Shown here piece after piece: positions 1 to 6,867 of a stretch of DNA of 6,968 bases. Source of the stretch: Hydrogenothermaceae bacterium (lineage in GTDB: Bacteria; Aquificota; Aquificia; Aquificales; Hydrogenothermaceae); assembly GCA_012961365.1 (NCBI GenBank), contig DTZN01000129.1:1-6968 (forward strand), written 5' to 3'. The stretch's first letter is position 1. The number at the start of each line of letters is the position of its first letter. The notes below the pieces were generated by a model. It did not search any database, had not been told where the DNA came from, and saw nothing but the letters and a program-made list of their open reading frames with translations. Made by a program: the position numbers and the translations under genes.

Positions 1-794
1 AACTGATTATCAGCAACGGCAATAGCTATTGTTGGCACACCTACCCTTGCAAGTTCATACAAAGTTTGGCCTCCTGCAGAGATTGCAATATCGGATTTAA
101 GCATAATATCTTTCATTTTTGTTGCATCTGGATAATAAATTAAGTTTGTGTTTTTATCAGCTACAGAGTTTATTTCCTCAATATTTTTAAATCCTTTTCC
201 TATAACTACATTCTTTTTTAAATTAGGATAATTATTTACCAACAGTTTTAAAACCTTTGGCGTCATATTTCTAATATCATCTCCCCCAAAGGTTATCATT
301 ATACTTTCCACATTTTTCTTTATTTCTTTTTCTGGCACTTCCCAAAACTCTTTTCTTAGGGGAGTATATTGTGTTCCAAGTAGATATATAACCTCATCTT
401 TTTTTGGATAATTTAACTCTTTAGCATGAATATTTCCGTTAACAACAATGCCTTTTGGATAATCTATTCGTTTGTTATCATCTATATAAATAGGTATTCT
501 TACAGTATTACTTACTATTTCATAAAAGCTTTTATCTGCTAAATAACTATCAATGACTACAATGTCTGCATTTTGTATCTCGTGTAAGATTTTGTCTTTG
601 TTTTTTATCCAGTTGATAATCTTATAATCTGTGTTTTTAATTAGGTCTATTATGCTATCATCTCCATTTATTATAAGCTTAGGTTTTATACCTTTTTCTT
701 CAAATGCTTGATATAAAGATAAACATCTTGTAATATGTCCAAAACCTATATTACTGCTTCCTTCTGTTAATATATAAACCTTTATATTTTCCAT
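1..794 (-). CDS. pseG: PseG-type UDP-sugar hydrolase (UDP-2,4-diacetamido-2,4,6-trideoxy-beta-L-altropyranose hydrolase), C-terminus cut by window edge
   Basis: This gene runs off the left edge. 264 codons are readable from an ATG at 794-792 and only the last part is missing. PseG removes UDP from the bis-acetamido altrose intermediate in cytoplasmic pseudaminic acid synthesis, releasing the free sugar for PseI. The protein begins MENIKVYILTEGSSNIGFGH. The GFGHITRC motif at residues 17-24 carries the His (H20) that matches the catalytic His of PseG/SpsG proteins, in a MurG-like GT-B fold. A second-domain start, ITFGGDD, and a late SAGGQTLYELARVGVPTIAI stretch match the nucleotide-binding C-terminal half. 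Its start overlaps the end of the upstream cytidylyltransferase gene by 13 bp and has no strong Shine-Dalgarno, which suggests translational coupling. The alternative name is SpsG; the fold and context make PseG the better call. Confidence 0.9.
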   Translation of the reverse strand, partial: MENIKVYILTEGSSNIGFGHITRCLSLYQAFEEKGIKPKLIINGDDSIIDLIKNTDYKIINWIKNKDKILHEIQNADIVVIDSYLADKSFYEIVSNTVRIPIYIDDNKRIDYPKGIVVNGNIHAKELNYPKKDEVIYLLGTQYTPLRKEFWEVPEKEIKKNVESIMITFGGDDIRNMTPKVLKLLVNNYPNLKKNVVIGKGFKNIEEINSVADKNTNLIYYPDATKMKDIMLKSDIAISAGGQTLYELARVGVPTIAIAVADNQ

Positions 795-1621
795 TTTTCA
801 AGTAGTTTTTTTACATTTTTTAGTTCTTGTAAATCGAGTAGTTTTTTTGCTTCTTCTAATTCTTCTTCCAAAGAATTAAAGGATTTCTTTTGTAAAACTT
901 TTTTGTTAATCAGTTTTAGCCAAGGTTTTTCTTTAAATAGCTTTATAATATCTTTTGCTTCAAAAAAGTTTTTTTCATAATAAAGATAATCAAATACTGC
1001 ACAAAGTAGAGCATAATCTTCTTCTGTATCTAAGGTTATTCTAATATCTGGTGCAGTCAATTCTTTTGTAGCTTTAATATACGCTATTTTAAACTTATCT
1101 TTGTTAGTTGTATGTATATATGGGCATACATGCTCCTTCTCAAAATCTCTTGTGGCTTCACAGTAAGCTTTTTCTAAGGCTTTAAAAGAGATAATCTCGA
1201 CATCAAGCCCGTGTGGGAATGTTCTTTCTATAGTATTTGATGTATAGTCAGAATTTTCTTTTATATGCTTTGCAACTGTTTTGTCAATAATATTCCAATC
1301 TATACAAGGACAATCACTGGTAATTCTAACAATAATATCAATTTTGTTTTCTTTAGCTGCTAAATAATACCTTTCTAATACATTTTCTTTACTACCTTTA
1401 AACCATTTAACATCTTCTTTTTTAGATATTTTGATAATTTGTTCATCTTCTTTATCTGTTGTTGTTGCAATAATTATTTCATCTATTAAATTAGACTTTT
1501 TTGTTCGCCTTATAACCTGTTGTAAAACAGTAATATTACTATCATAAGGTAGATATTTTAAAACCTTACCTGGTAATCTTGTTGAAGATGTTCTTGCTTG
1601 TATAATAGCTCCAATTTTCAT
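782..1621 (-). CDS. pseF: SpsF-type cytidylyltransferase, probable CMP-pseudaminic acid synthase (PseF role)
   Basis: This is a 279-residue cytoplasmic nucleotidyltransferase that probably joins CTP and pseudaminic acid to give CMP-Pse and pyrophosphate, the last step before glycosyl transfer. The N-terminal nucleotide-binding signature is IIQARTSSTRLPGKVL (residues 6-21), the QAR-x-x-S-x-RLPGK form seen in SpsF and related to KdsB. Further family marks are RITSDCPCID (99-108), FPHGLDVE (135-142), EHVCPYI (163-169) and RITLDTEEDY (194-203). The last 35 residues are a highly charged helix rich in Leu, Glu and Lys. Campylobacter PseF has a NeuA-like IIPARSGSKG start, so this is a different subfamily in the same pathway slot. 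Its ATG overlaps the pseC stop as ATGA. An AGAGG lies 13 bases upstream (1635-1639), rather far, so coupling to pseC is likely. The catalytic family is secure; the sugar substrate is inferred from the neighbours. Confidence 0.85.
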   Translation of the reverse strand: MKIGAIIQARTSSTRLPGKVLKYLPYDSNITVLQQVIRRTKKSNLIDEIIIATTTDKEDEQIIKISKKEDVKWFKGSKENVLERYYLAAKENKIDIIVRITSDCPCIDWNIIDKTVAKHIKENSDYTSNTIERTFPHGLDVEIISFKALEKAYCEATRDFEKEHVCPYIHTTNKDKFKIAYIKATKELTAPDIRITLDTEEDYALLCAVFDYLYYEKNFFEAKDIIKLFKEKPWLKLINKKVLQKKSFNSLEEELEEAKKLLDLQELKNVKKLLEKWKI

Positions 1622-2772
1622 ATTTTTTGAAAAACCTCTAAAGTTTTTTGTATAACATAGTTAACATCATTATCGGTTATTGCAGGAAAAATAGGTAAAG
1701 ATATCTCCCTTTGGTAAAAATCTTCTGCTTTTGGGCATAATCCTTTTTCATACCCAATTTTCTGGTAATAAGGTTGCCAGTAAACAGGTATATAATGCAC
1801 TTGAACACCAATACCATTATCTCTTAAAGCTTTAAAAATATCTGCTTTTTTATCTTTATAATCTTTTTTTAATCTTATTGGATAAAGATGATAGGAATGA
1901 AAAGCATACTCTTTTTCTATAGGTATATCAAAGTATGGAATATTTTTAAAAGCTTGATTGTAAATTTTGGCTATTTCTCTTCTTTTTTTTATAAATCTAT
2001 CTAACTTTTTTAATTGAGATATACCAAGAGATGCTTGAATATCTGTCATTCTATAATTAAATCCTAAAATCTGCATTTCATAATACCAGTCTCCTTCTTG
2101 AGTGTTTATTAGTTTATTTTTATCTTTTGTTATTCCATGATTTCTAAACATTAAAAGTTTTTCATACACCTTTTCATCGTTTGTTAAAACGGCTCCTCCT
2201 TCACCTGTTGTTATATGTTTTACAGGATGAAAACTAAAAACTGTTGCATCACAGTATTTGCAACTTCCTATTTTCTCTTCTTTATACATTGCTCCAAGGG
2301 CATGACATGCATCTTCAACTACTTTTAGATTATATTTTTCTGCTATTTGTTTAATCTTTTCCATATTAACAGGATGCCCTGCATAATGGACAACAGAGAT
2401 TAACTTTGTTTTGTTAGTAATTTTTTCTTCTATCTTTGATACGTCTATATTACCTGTATCTGCTTCTATATCAACAAAAATAGGTTTAGCTTTCAAATAT
2501 AGACCTGCATTTGATGTTGCAACAAAAGTTATTGGCGTTGTGATAAATTCATCATCTTTTTCCAGTCCTGTGGCAAAATAGGCTCCATGTAAAGCAGATG
2601 TTCCACTATTAAAAACTACTGCATATTTTGAACCACAATATTCTGCCAAAGCTTTTTCAAACTCAGGTATTTTCTTTCCTTGAGTAATAAAATCTGACTT
2701 TAATACTTCTAATACTGCTTGAATATCATCATCTTCTATAAGCTGTTTTCCATAGGGTATGAATTTATCCAT
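1618..2772 (-). CDS. pseC: PseC: UDP-4-amino-4,6-dideoxy-N-acetyl-beta-L-altrosamine transaminase
   Basis: This is a 384-residue PLP-dependent aminotransferase of the DegT/DnrJ/EryC1 family. It converts the 4-keto product of PseB into the 4-amino sugar, usually with glutamate as donor. Visible marks are NSGTSAL at 55-61 (phosphate binding), VEDACHALG at 152-160 (Asp154 facing the PLP ring nitrogen), SFHPVKHITTGEGG at 180-193 with Lys185 as the Schiff-base lysine, GFNYRMTDIQASLG at 237-250, and the C-terminal HYIPVYWQPYY. Length and motif order match full-length PseC, and nothing is missing. The gene begins 4 bp after the pseB stop and its TGA overlaps the next start codon. No clear Shine-Dalgarno precedes its ATG, so translation probably continues from pseB. 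The family also contains other sugar aminotransferases such as PglE and ArnB; adjacency to PseB decides for PseC. Confidence 0.93.
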   Translation of the reverse strand: MDKFIPYGKQLIEDDDIQAVLEVLKSDFITQGKKIPEFEKALAEYCGSKYAVVFNSGTSALHGAYFATGLEKDDEFITTPITFVATSNAGLYLKAKPIFVDIEADTGNIDVSKIEEKITNKTKLISVVHYAGHPVNMEKIKQIAEKYNLKVVEDACHALGAMYKEEKIGSCKYCDATVFSFHPVKHITTGEGGAVLTNDEKVYEKLLMFRNHGITKDKNKLINTQEGDWYYEMQILGFNYRMTDIQASLGISQLKKLDRFIKKRREIAKIYNQAFKNIPYFDIPIEKEYAFHSYHLYPIRLKKDYKDKKADIFKALRDNGIGVQVHYIPVYWQPYYQKIGYEKGLCPKAEDFYQREISLPIFPAITDNDVNYVIQKTLEVFQKI

Positions 2773-2776
2773 TGAA

Positions 2777-3788
<1,012 letters not shown>

Positions 3789-3790
3789 TA

Positions 3791-3818
3791 ATATCGACAT
3801 ATTTTTGTAAAACATTTA
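3791..3818 (-). promoter_or_regulatory. candidate sigma28 (FliA)-like promoter for pseB
   Basis: Reading the minus strand towards pseB, TAAATGTT (3818-3811) is followed after 12 bases by GTCGATAT (3798-3791). The FliA consensus is TAAAGTTT, 11 bases, GCCGATAA, and campylobacterial sigma28 sites favour CGATAT/CGATTT, so the downstream half fits well. Pseudaminic acid often modifies flagellin, which makes flagellar control plausible. Against it, the spacer is one base longer than consensus and the predicted start would fall inside the Shine-Dalgarno. A weaker sigma70 alternative is TTGTCT (3845-3840), 16 bases, TATTTT (3823-3818). Confidence 0.35.
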
Positions 3819-3822
3819 AAAT
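3794..3822 (+). promoter_or_regulatory. sigma70-like promoter for the LptF/LptG permease, predicting a leaderless mRNA
   Basis: TCGACA (3794-3799, 5/6 to the -35 consensus) and TAAAAT (3817-3822, 5/6 to the -10 consensus) are separated by exactly 17 bases. The expected transcription start, about 7 bases beyond the -10, falls at or next to position 3829, the A of the permease ATG. No Shine-Dalgarno is present upstream of that ATG, which fits a leaderless transcript. Confidence 0.55.
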
Positions 3823-3840
3823 AGTATTATGAGAATACTA
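3822..3840. repeat. perfect 7-bp inverted repeat around the permease start codon
   Basis: TAGTATT (3822-3828) and AATACTA (3834-3840) are exact inverted copies separated by ATGAG, which contains the start codon. The repeat touches the -10 of the permease promoter and lies within the upstream region of pseB. It could be an operator for a dimeric repressor. It cannot act as a full mRNA hairpin if transcription begins at the ATG, because the left arm would not be transcribed. Chance is not excluded in DNA this A+T-rich. Confidence 0.45.
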
Positions 3841-4902
3841 GACAAATATATCTTAAAAAAACTTACTATTTACTTTACTATTATAACTCCCGCTTTTTTA
3901 TTTGTAATTTTATTAATAAAAATTATAGAAAAATTTGGTAAATTTAAACACTTAAACATTAAAGATTTAGCTGGATATGTTTTCTTTTACATCCCAGAAA
4001 ATTTACATTATATATTTCCTATAGCTGTTGTTTTGTCAATATTTATTTTTTATTCAGATTTAATAAAATCTAAAAAAATTTATGCAATTCTTTTAAATGG
4101 TATTTCTATAAAATATATCTCTTATATATTTATTGTATTTGGGTTTTTTATAACTTTTCTTCAAATTTTTAATCTTGAATTTATAACTCCATATACAAAG
4201 GAAAAAAGAACAGAATTTTATGAAAAATTAAAAGGACAATCTCCAGAACCTACAAAGCATATTTTTATATCAAATATATGGGTAAAGTTAGATAAAACGA
4301 AATACACTTATTTTGGATTTTTAGATTTAAACAAAAAAGAAGGAAAGGATTTTATCTTTATTCAAATGAAGGATAAAGAGTTTACTCCTTTGTATAGGGT
4401 TGAAGCTAAAGAAATAAAAATTAAAGATAATGTTTTACTTTTAACAGGCGGAAAAATTGTTACTTTATCAAGTATTGAAAAGTTAGATTTTTCTAAATTT
4501 AAAAAATTAGAATTTCCTATTAAATTGGATATAAACAACTTAAAAAATTTAGTAAAGGTAAAAAAGCCAGTTTCTATAACCCAATTTTGGCAAAAAGCTA
4601 TAATTGCTGATAAATTTGGTTATCCATCTGCATATTTCTGGAGTAAATTTTTTTCAAGTTTAACAACAGTTTTTGCTCCTATTGTTCTTACTATTTTCAC
4701 TACAGGACTTCTATGGATAAAAATGAAAGAAAAATATATTTTTATATTTGGTGGAATTTTCGTTTATTGGTATAGTGTACCTACAATATCATCATTAGCA
4801 GAAGCAGGGGTAGTTCCTGCATTTATAATCTTATTTGTAAATTTTGTTTATATTTTTATAGGTATGTTTTTAGTGCTAAAAAGGAAATTCATCGAGCTTT
4901 AG
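3829..4902 (+). CDS. LptF/LptG-family (YjgP/YjgQ) LPS export permease
   Basis: This is a 357-residue inner-membrane protein of the LptB2FG transporter, which extracts lipopolysaccharide from the inner membrane and passes it to LptC/LptA. It starts MRILDKYILKKL, the usual N-terminal amphipathic helix of the family. Membrane segments are visible at about 12-32, 47-75 (with the conserved YIFPIAVVLSI) and 95-118. A hydrophilic 120-265 region rich in beta-type sequence (the periplasmic jellyroll) follows, then membrane segments at about 274-297, 302-321 and 328-350. The LAEAGVVPAF stretch before the last helix is also family-typical. The length is normal. LptF and LptG cannot be told apart here, so no symbol is given. 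No other in-frame Met occurs before residue 180, so the start is secure despite the absent Shine-Dalgarno. The gene is monocistronic in the window, divergent from pseB and convergent with pheA. Confidence 0.9.
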   Translation: MRILDKYILKKLTIYFTIITPAFLFVILLIKIIEKFGKFKHLNIKDLAGYVFFYIPENLHYIFPIAVVLSIFIFYSDLIKSKKIYAILLNGISIKYISYIFIVFGFFITFLQIFNLEFITPYTKEKRTEFYEKLKGQSPEPTKHIFISNIWVKLDKTKYTYFGFLDLNKKEGKDFIFIQMKDKEFTPLYRVEAKEIKIKDNVLLLTGGKIVTLSSIEKLDFSKFKKLEFPIKLDINNLKNLVKVKKPVSITQFWQKAIIADKFGYPSAYFWSKFFSSLTTVFAPIVLTIFTTGLLWIKMKEKYIFIFGGIFVYWYSVPTISSLAEAGVVPAFIILFVNFVYIFIGMFLVLKRKFIEL

Positions 4903-5986
4903 GATAAGAACCTAAAATTTTAAAAAATGGTGATATAGCTTTCAACTCATTTAAAGCTTTTTTTACCTTTTCATCTTCTATGTGTCCTTCTATATCTGTA
5001 AAGAATATGTAATCCCAAGCTTCCTTTTTAGATGGTCTAGATTCTATTTTTGTCATGTTTATATTGTTCTTATAAAGAGGTTCCAAGGTTTTATATAAAG
5101 CTCCTACTTCGTTTTTTACAGAAAAAATAAATGTAGTTTTATCATTTCCTGTTGATTTTGGGAACTCTTTTCCTATTACTAAAAATCTAGTATAGTTGTT
5201 TGGGTGTTTATCTATTTTCTCTTCAATTATGTGAAGTCCATATATATCTGCTGCTGCTTTACTTGCAATCGCAACAGCTTCAAAATCATCTTTTGCCATT
5301 TCTGCTGCTTTTGCTGTGCTTTCTGTATCTATAAGTTGTGCATTAGGAAGATTTTTTTGCAACCATTCTCGACATTCTGCAAGGGCATGTCTATGAGAAT
5401 AAACTCTTTGGATTTCATTTAAGTTTGAATTTATTCCCATTAAGTGTAATGATATTTGAAGTATCACCTCTCCTGTGATTTTTAAATCATAATCAATGAA
5501 CATATCAAGAGTATAGTTAACAACACCTTCAATTGTGTTTTCGACAGGAACTACTCCGTAATCTACCTTTCCTTTTAATATTTCTTCAAAAACATCTTTT
5601 ATGGTAGATACAGGTATATGTTCTACTGCTTGTCCAAAAAATTCTAAACTTGCTTGATGTGTAAATGTAGCTCTAGGACCAAGGTATGCAACTTTTATAT
5701 CTTCTTCTGTTGACCTACAGGCTGATATAATTTCCCTAAAAACTGGTTTGATAAAATCAGTTGGAAACTCTCCATATTTTTCGTTTAATTTCATTAATCT
5801 TTGAAATATTTCCTGCTCTCTACTTGGAACATATATTGGCAAATTAAATTGCTTTTTTATATATCCAACTTCTTTTGCTAGTTTTGCTCTTTCATTTAGT
5901 AGTTTTACTATTGTTTCATCTATTTCATCTATCTTTTTTCTAAACTGTAATAACTTTTCTTTCGCTTCTTGTGGTATATTTTCCAT
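4889..5986 (-). CDS. pheA: P-protein: chorismate mutase / prephenate dehydratase with ACT domain
   Basis: This is a 365-residue bifunctional cytoplasmic enzyme of phenylalanine synthesis. It converts chorismate to prephenate and then prephenate to phenylpyruvate. An AroQ-type chorismate mutase helical domain occupies roughly residues 10-95 (RKKIDEIDETIVKLLNERAK, then a Lys-rich GYIKKQ). The prephenate dehydratase domain spans about 98-272 (VAYLGPRATFTHQA, VVPVENTIEGVV, YSHRHALAECREWL). Its catalytic NNYTRF motif is at 263-268, with Thr266 equivalent to the essential Thr of E. coli PheA. The C-terminal ACT domain, about 284-360, keeps GALYKTL (295-301) and ESRPSK (315-320), the phenylalanine-binding signatures, so feedback inhibition by Phe is expected. 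All three parts are intact. An AAAGG ribosome site sits 6 bases before the ATG. No Phe-rich leader peptide precedes it. Its 3' end overlaps the convergent permease gene by 14 bp. Confidence 0.96.
   Translation of the reverse strand: MENIPQEAKEKLLQFRKKIDEIDETIVKLLNERAKLAKEVGYIKKQFNLPIYVPSREQEIFQRLMKLNEKYGEFPTDFIKPVFREIISACRSTEEDIKVAYLGPRATFTHQASLEFFGQAVEHIPVSTIKDVFEEILKGKVDYGVVPVENTIEGVVNYTLDMFIDYDLKITGEVILQISLHLMGINSNLNEIQRVYSHRHALAECREWLQKNLPNAQLIDTESTAKAAEMAKDDFEAVAIASKAAADIYGLHIIEEKIDKHPNNYTRFLVIGKEFPKSTGNDKTTFIFSVKNEVGALYKTLEPLYKNNINMTKIESRPSKKEAWDYIFFTDIEGHIEDEKVKKALNELKAISPFFKILGSYPKAR
4898..4920 (+). terminator. weak hairpin overlapping the permease stop codon, possible terminator
   Basis: TTTAGG (4898-4903) pairs perfectly with CCTAAA (4911-4916) across a 7-base loop and is followed by ATTTT on the plus strand. 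The permease TAG stop lies inside the left arm. The stem has only two G-C pairs and the U-run is short and interrupted, so this is a weak candidate. It lies within the pheA coding sequence on the other strand. Confidence 0.3.
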
Positions 5987-5992
5987 TTTTTA

Positions 5993-5997
5993 CCTTT
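5993..5997 (-). promoter_or_regulatory. Shine-Dalgarno of pheA
   Basis: AAAGG on the minus strand, followed by a 6-base spacer, supports the ATG at 5986-5984 as the pheA start. Confidence 0.7.
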
Positions 5998-6012
5998 ATT
6001 TAAGATATAGAT

Positions 6013-6041
6013 TTGATAATATTATAAAATATTTCTTTAAA
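6013..6041 (+). promoter_or_regulatory. candidate sigma70 promoter for the pyrK-type gene
   Basis: TTGATA (6013-6018, 5/6) is followed after 17 bases by TTTAAA (6036-6041, 4/6). A start near 6048 would give a leader of about 19 bases containing the AGAGGA ribosome site. The element interleaves with the pheA promoter on the other strand, so the two polymerases would compete. An alternative -10 is TATAAA at 6023-6028 with a poor -35. Confidence 0.35.
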
Positions 6042-6048
6042 GTATCTA
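6021..6048 (-). promoter_or_regulatory. candidate sigma70 promoter for pheA
   Basis: On the minus strand a perfect TATAAT (6026-6021) is preceded by TAGATA (6048-6043, 4/6) with a 16-base spacer. Transcription would start near 6014, leaving a leader of roughly 28 bases that contains the Shine-Dalgarno. This leader is too short for an attenuation peptide. The -10 lies among A+T-rich sequence, so confidence is moderate. Confidence 0.45.
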
Positions 6049-6053
6049 TTTTC

Positions 6054-6059
6054 AGAGGA
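6054..6059 (+). promoter_or_regulatory. Shine-Dalgarno that fixes a TTG start
   Basis: AGAGGA lies 7 bases upstream of TTG 6067-6069. No ATG or GTG start exists nearby in frame; the first internal Met is residue 40, after the first conserved beta strands. The TTG is therefore the supported initiator. Confidence 0.75.
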
Positions 6060-6066
6060 AAAAACA

Positions 6067-6852
6067 TTGATAAAGGATTACGAAGTTGAAATAACAGAAA
6101 ACAGATATATTTCTGGTATTACTTGGCTTTTAAAGTTTAGAAATAGAGAAATAGCTAAACTTGCAAAGCCAGCTCACTTTATTATGGTAAGAGTTACTCC
6201 TGAGTATCAATACGACCCTATGATGAGAAGAGCTTTTGCTATTGCAGATGTTATTGATGACGAGATTTGGATTTACTACGATGTTTACGGAAAAGGAACA
6301 AAAGTTCTTACAGAAAAAAAAGTTGGAGATAAAATTAACATACTTGCTCCTTTAGGTAGAAATTTATTTCCTACAGAAAAATTTGATTATTTTTTACTTG
6401 TTGGGGGAGGAATAGGTTTTGCAGGTCTTTCGTTTTTGATGAAAAAATTAAAAAAAGAGAGAAAACCTTTTAAAGCTCTTTATGGAGTTAGAAGAAAAGA
6501 GCAGCTTTCTATGCTTGATTGGATAAAGGAAAATGATTTTGAAAAAGATACTATTATTTACACTGAAGATGGCTCATATGGAGAAAAAGGATTAATTACT
6601 AAAGATTTAAAAAATTTAGCTTTAGAAAACAAAAATACAGTTATATTTACCTGTGGACCTCATGGTATGATGAAAGCAGTTGATAAAATAGCAAAAGAGA
6701 TAAATGTTCCTTGTTATGCTTCTTTAGAAAGCAAAATGGCATGTGGTTTTGGAATATGTATAGGTTGTGTCATTAAAGATATAGAAAAGGATAGTTATAT
6801 AAGAGTATGCTACGAAGGACCAGTTTTTGATACTTATAAAATTGAGCTTTAA
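6067..6852 (+). CDS. pyrK: PyrK-type dihydroorotate dehydrogenase electron-transfer subunit (FAD, [2Fe-2S])
   Basis: This is a 261-residue soluble flavo-iron-sulfur protein. In class 1B dihydroorotate dehydrogenase, PyrK passes electrons from the PyrD FMN through [2Fe-2S] and FAD to NAD+, in pyrimidine synthesis. The layout is an N-terminal FAD beta-barrel (about 3-100) with a RRAFAIAD segment at 54-61, a NAD-binding domain with VGGGIGFAGL at 112-121 and TCGPHGMMKAV at 195-205, and a C-terminal cluster site. Cys226, 231, 234 and 248 (C-x4-C-x2-C-x13-C, in ACGFGICIGC and VCYEGPVF) match the PyrK [2Fe-2S] ligand pattern. Two cofactor motifs deviate: PyrK usually has R-R-P-x-S where this has RRAFA, and GGGxGxAPL where this has GFAGL. 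Initiation is at TTG with AGAGGA 7 bases upstream. The next gene starts 15 bp later, so they are probably cotranscribed. The partner PyrD is not in the window. NfnA/SudB-type reductases are related but lack this Cys pattern. Confidence 0.88.
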   Translation: MIKDYEVEITENRYISGITWLLKFRNREIAKLAKPAHFIMVRVTPEYQYDPMMRRAFAIADVIDDEIWIYYDVYGKGTKVLTEKKVGDKINILAPLGRNLFPTEKFDYFLLVGGGIGFAGLSFLMKKLKKERKPFKALYGVRRKEQLSMLDWIKENDFEKDTIIYTEDGSYGEKGLITKDLKNLALENKNTVIFTCGPHGMMKAVDKIAKEINVPCYASLESKMACGFGICIGCVIKDIEKDSYIRVCYEGPVFDTYKIEL

Positions 6853-6853
6853 T

Positions 6854-6859
6854 GGAGGT
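6854..6859 (+). promoter_or_regulatory. strong Shine-Dalgarno of the QueD-like gene
   Basis: GGAGGT lies in the 15-bp gap after the pyrK stop, 8 bases before ATG 6868. It is the best ribosome site in the window and supports the partial gene that follows. Confidence 0.85.
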
Positions 6860-6867
6860 TAATATAA

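Noticed and set aside
1513..1621. Reading the cytidylyltransferase as KdsB (CMP-KDO synthetase)
   Set aside because: The RLPGK signature is shared, but the FPHGLDVE, EHVCPYI and RITLDTEEDY motifs and the pse neighbours fit SpsF-type enzymes better.
5204..5422. Plus-strand open frame of 72 codons
   Set aside because: It lies wholly inside pheA on the opposite strand, is Cys/Phe-rich with no recognisable domain, and has no ribosome site; it is a shadow of the P-protein.
6016..6025. ATAATATTAT palindrome between the divergent genes
   Set aside because: It is a 10-bp A/T-only palindrome overlapping a TATAAT element; this is expected by chance in such sequence and gives no separate signal.
5987..6066. 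Phenylalanine attenuator or leader peptide before pheA
   Set aside because: The predicted leader is only about 28 bases, with no Phe-rich short frame and no terminator/antiterminator stems. Control is more likely allosteric through the intact ACT domain.
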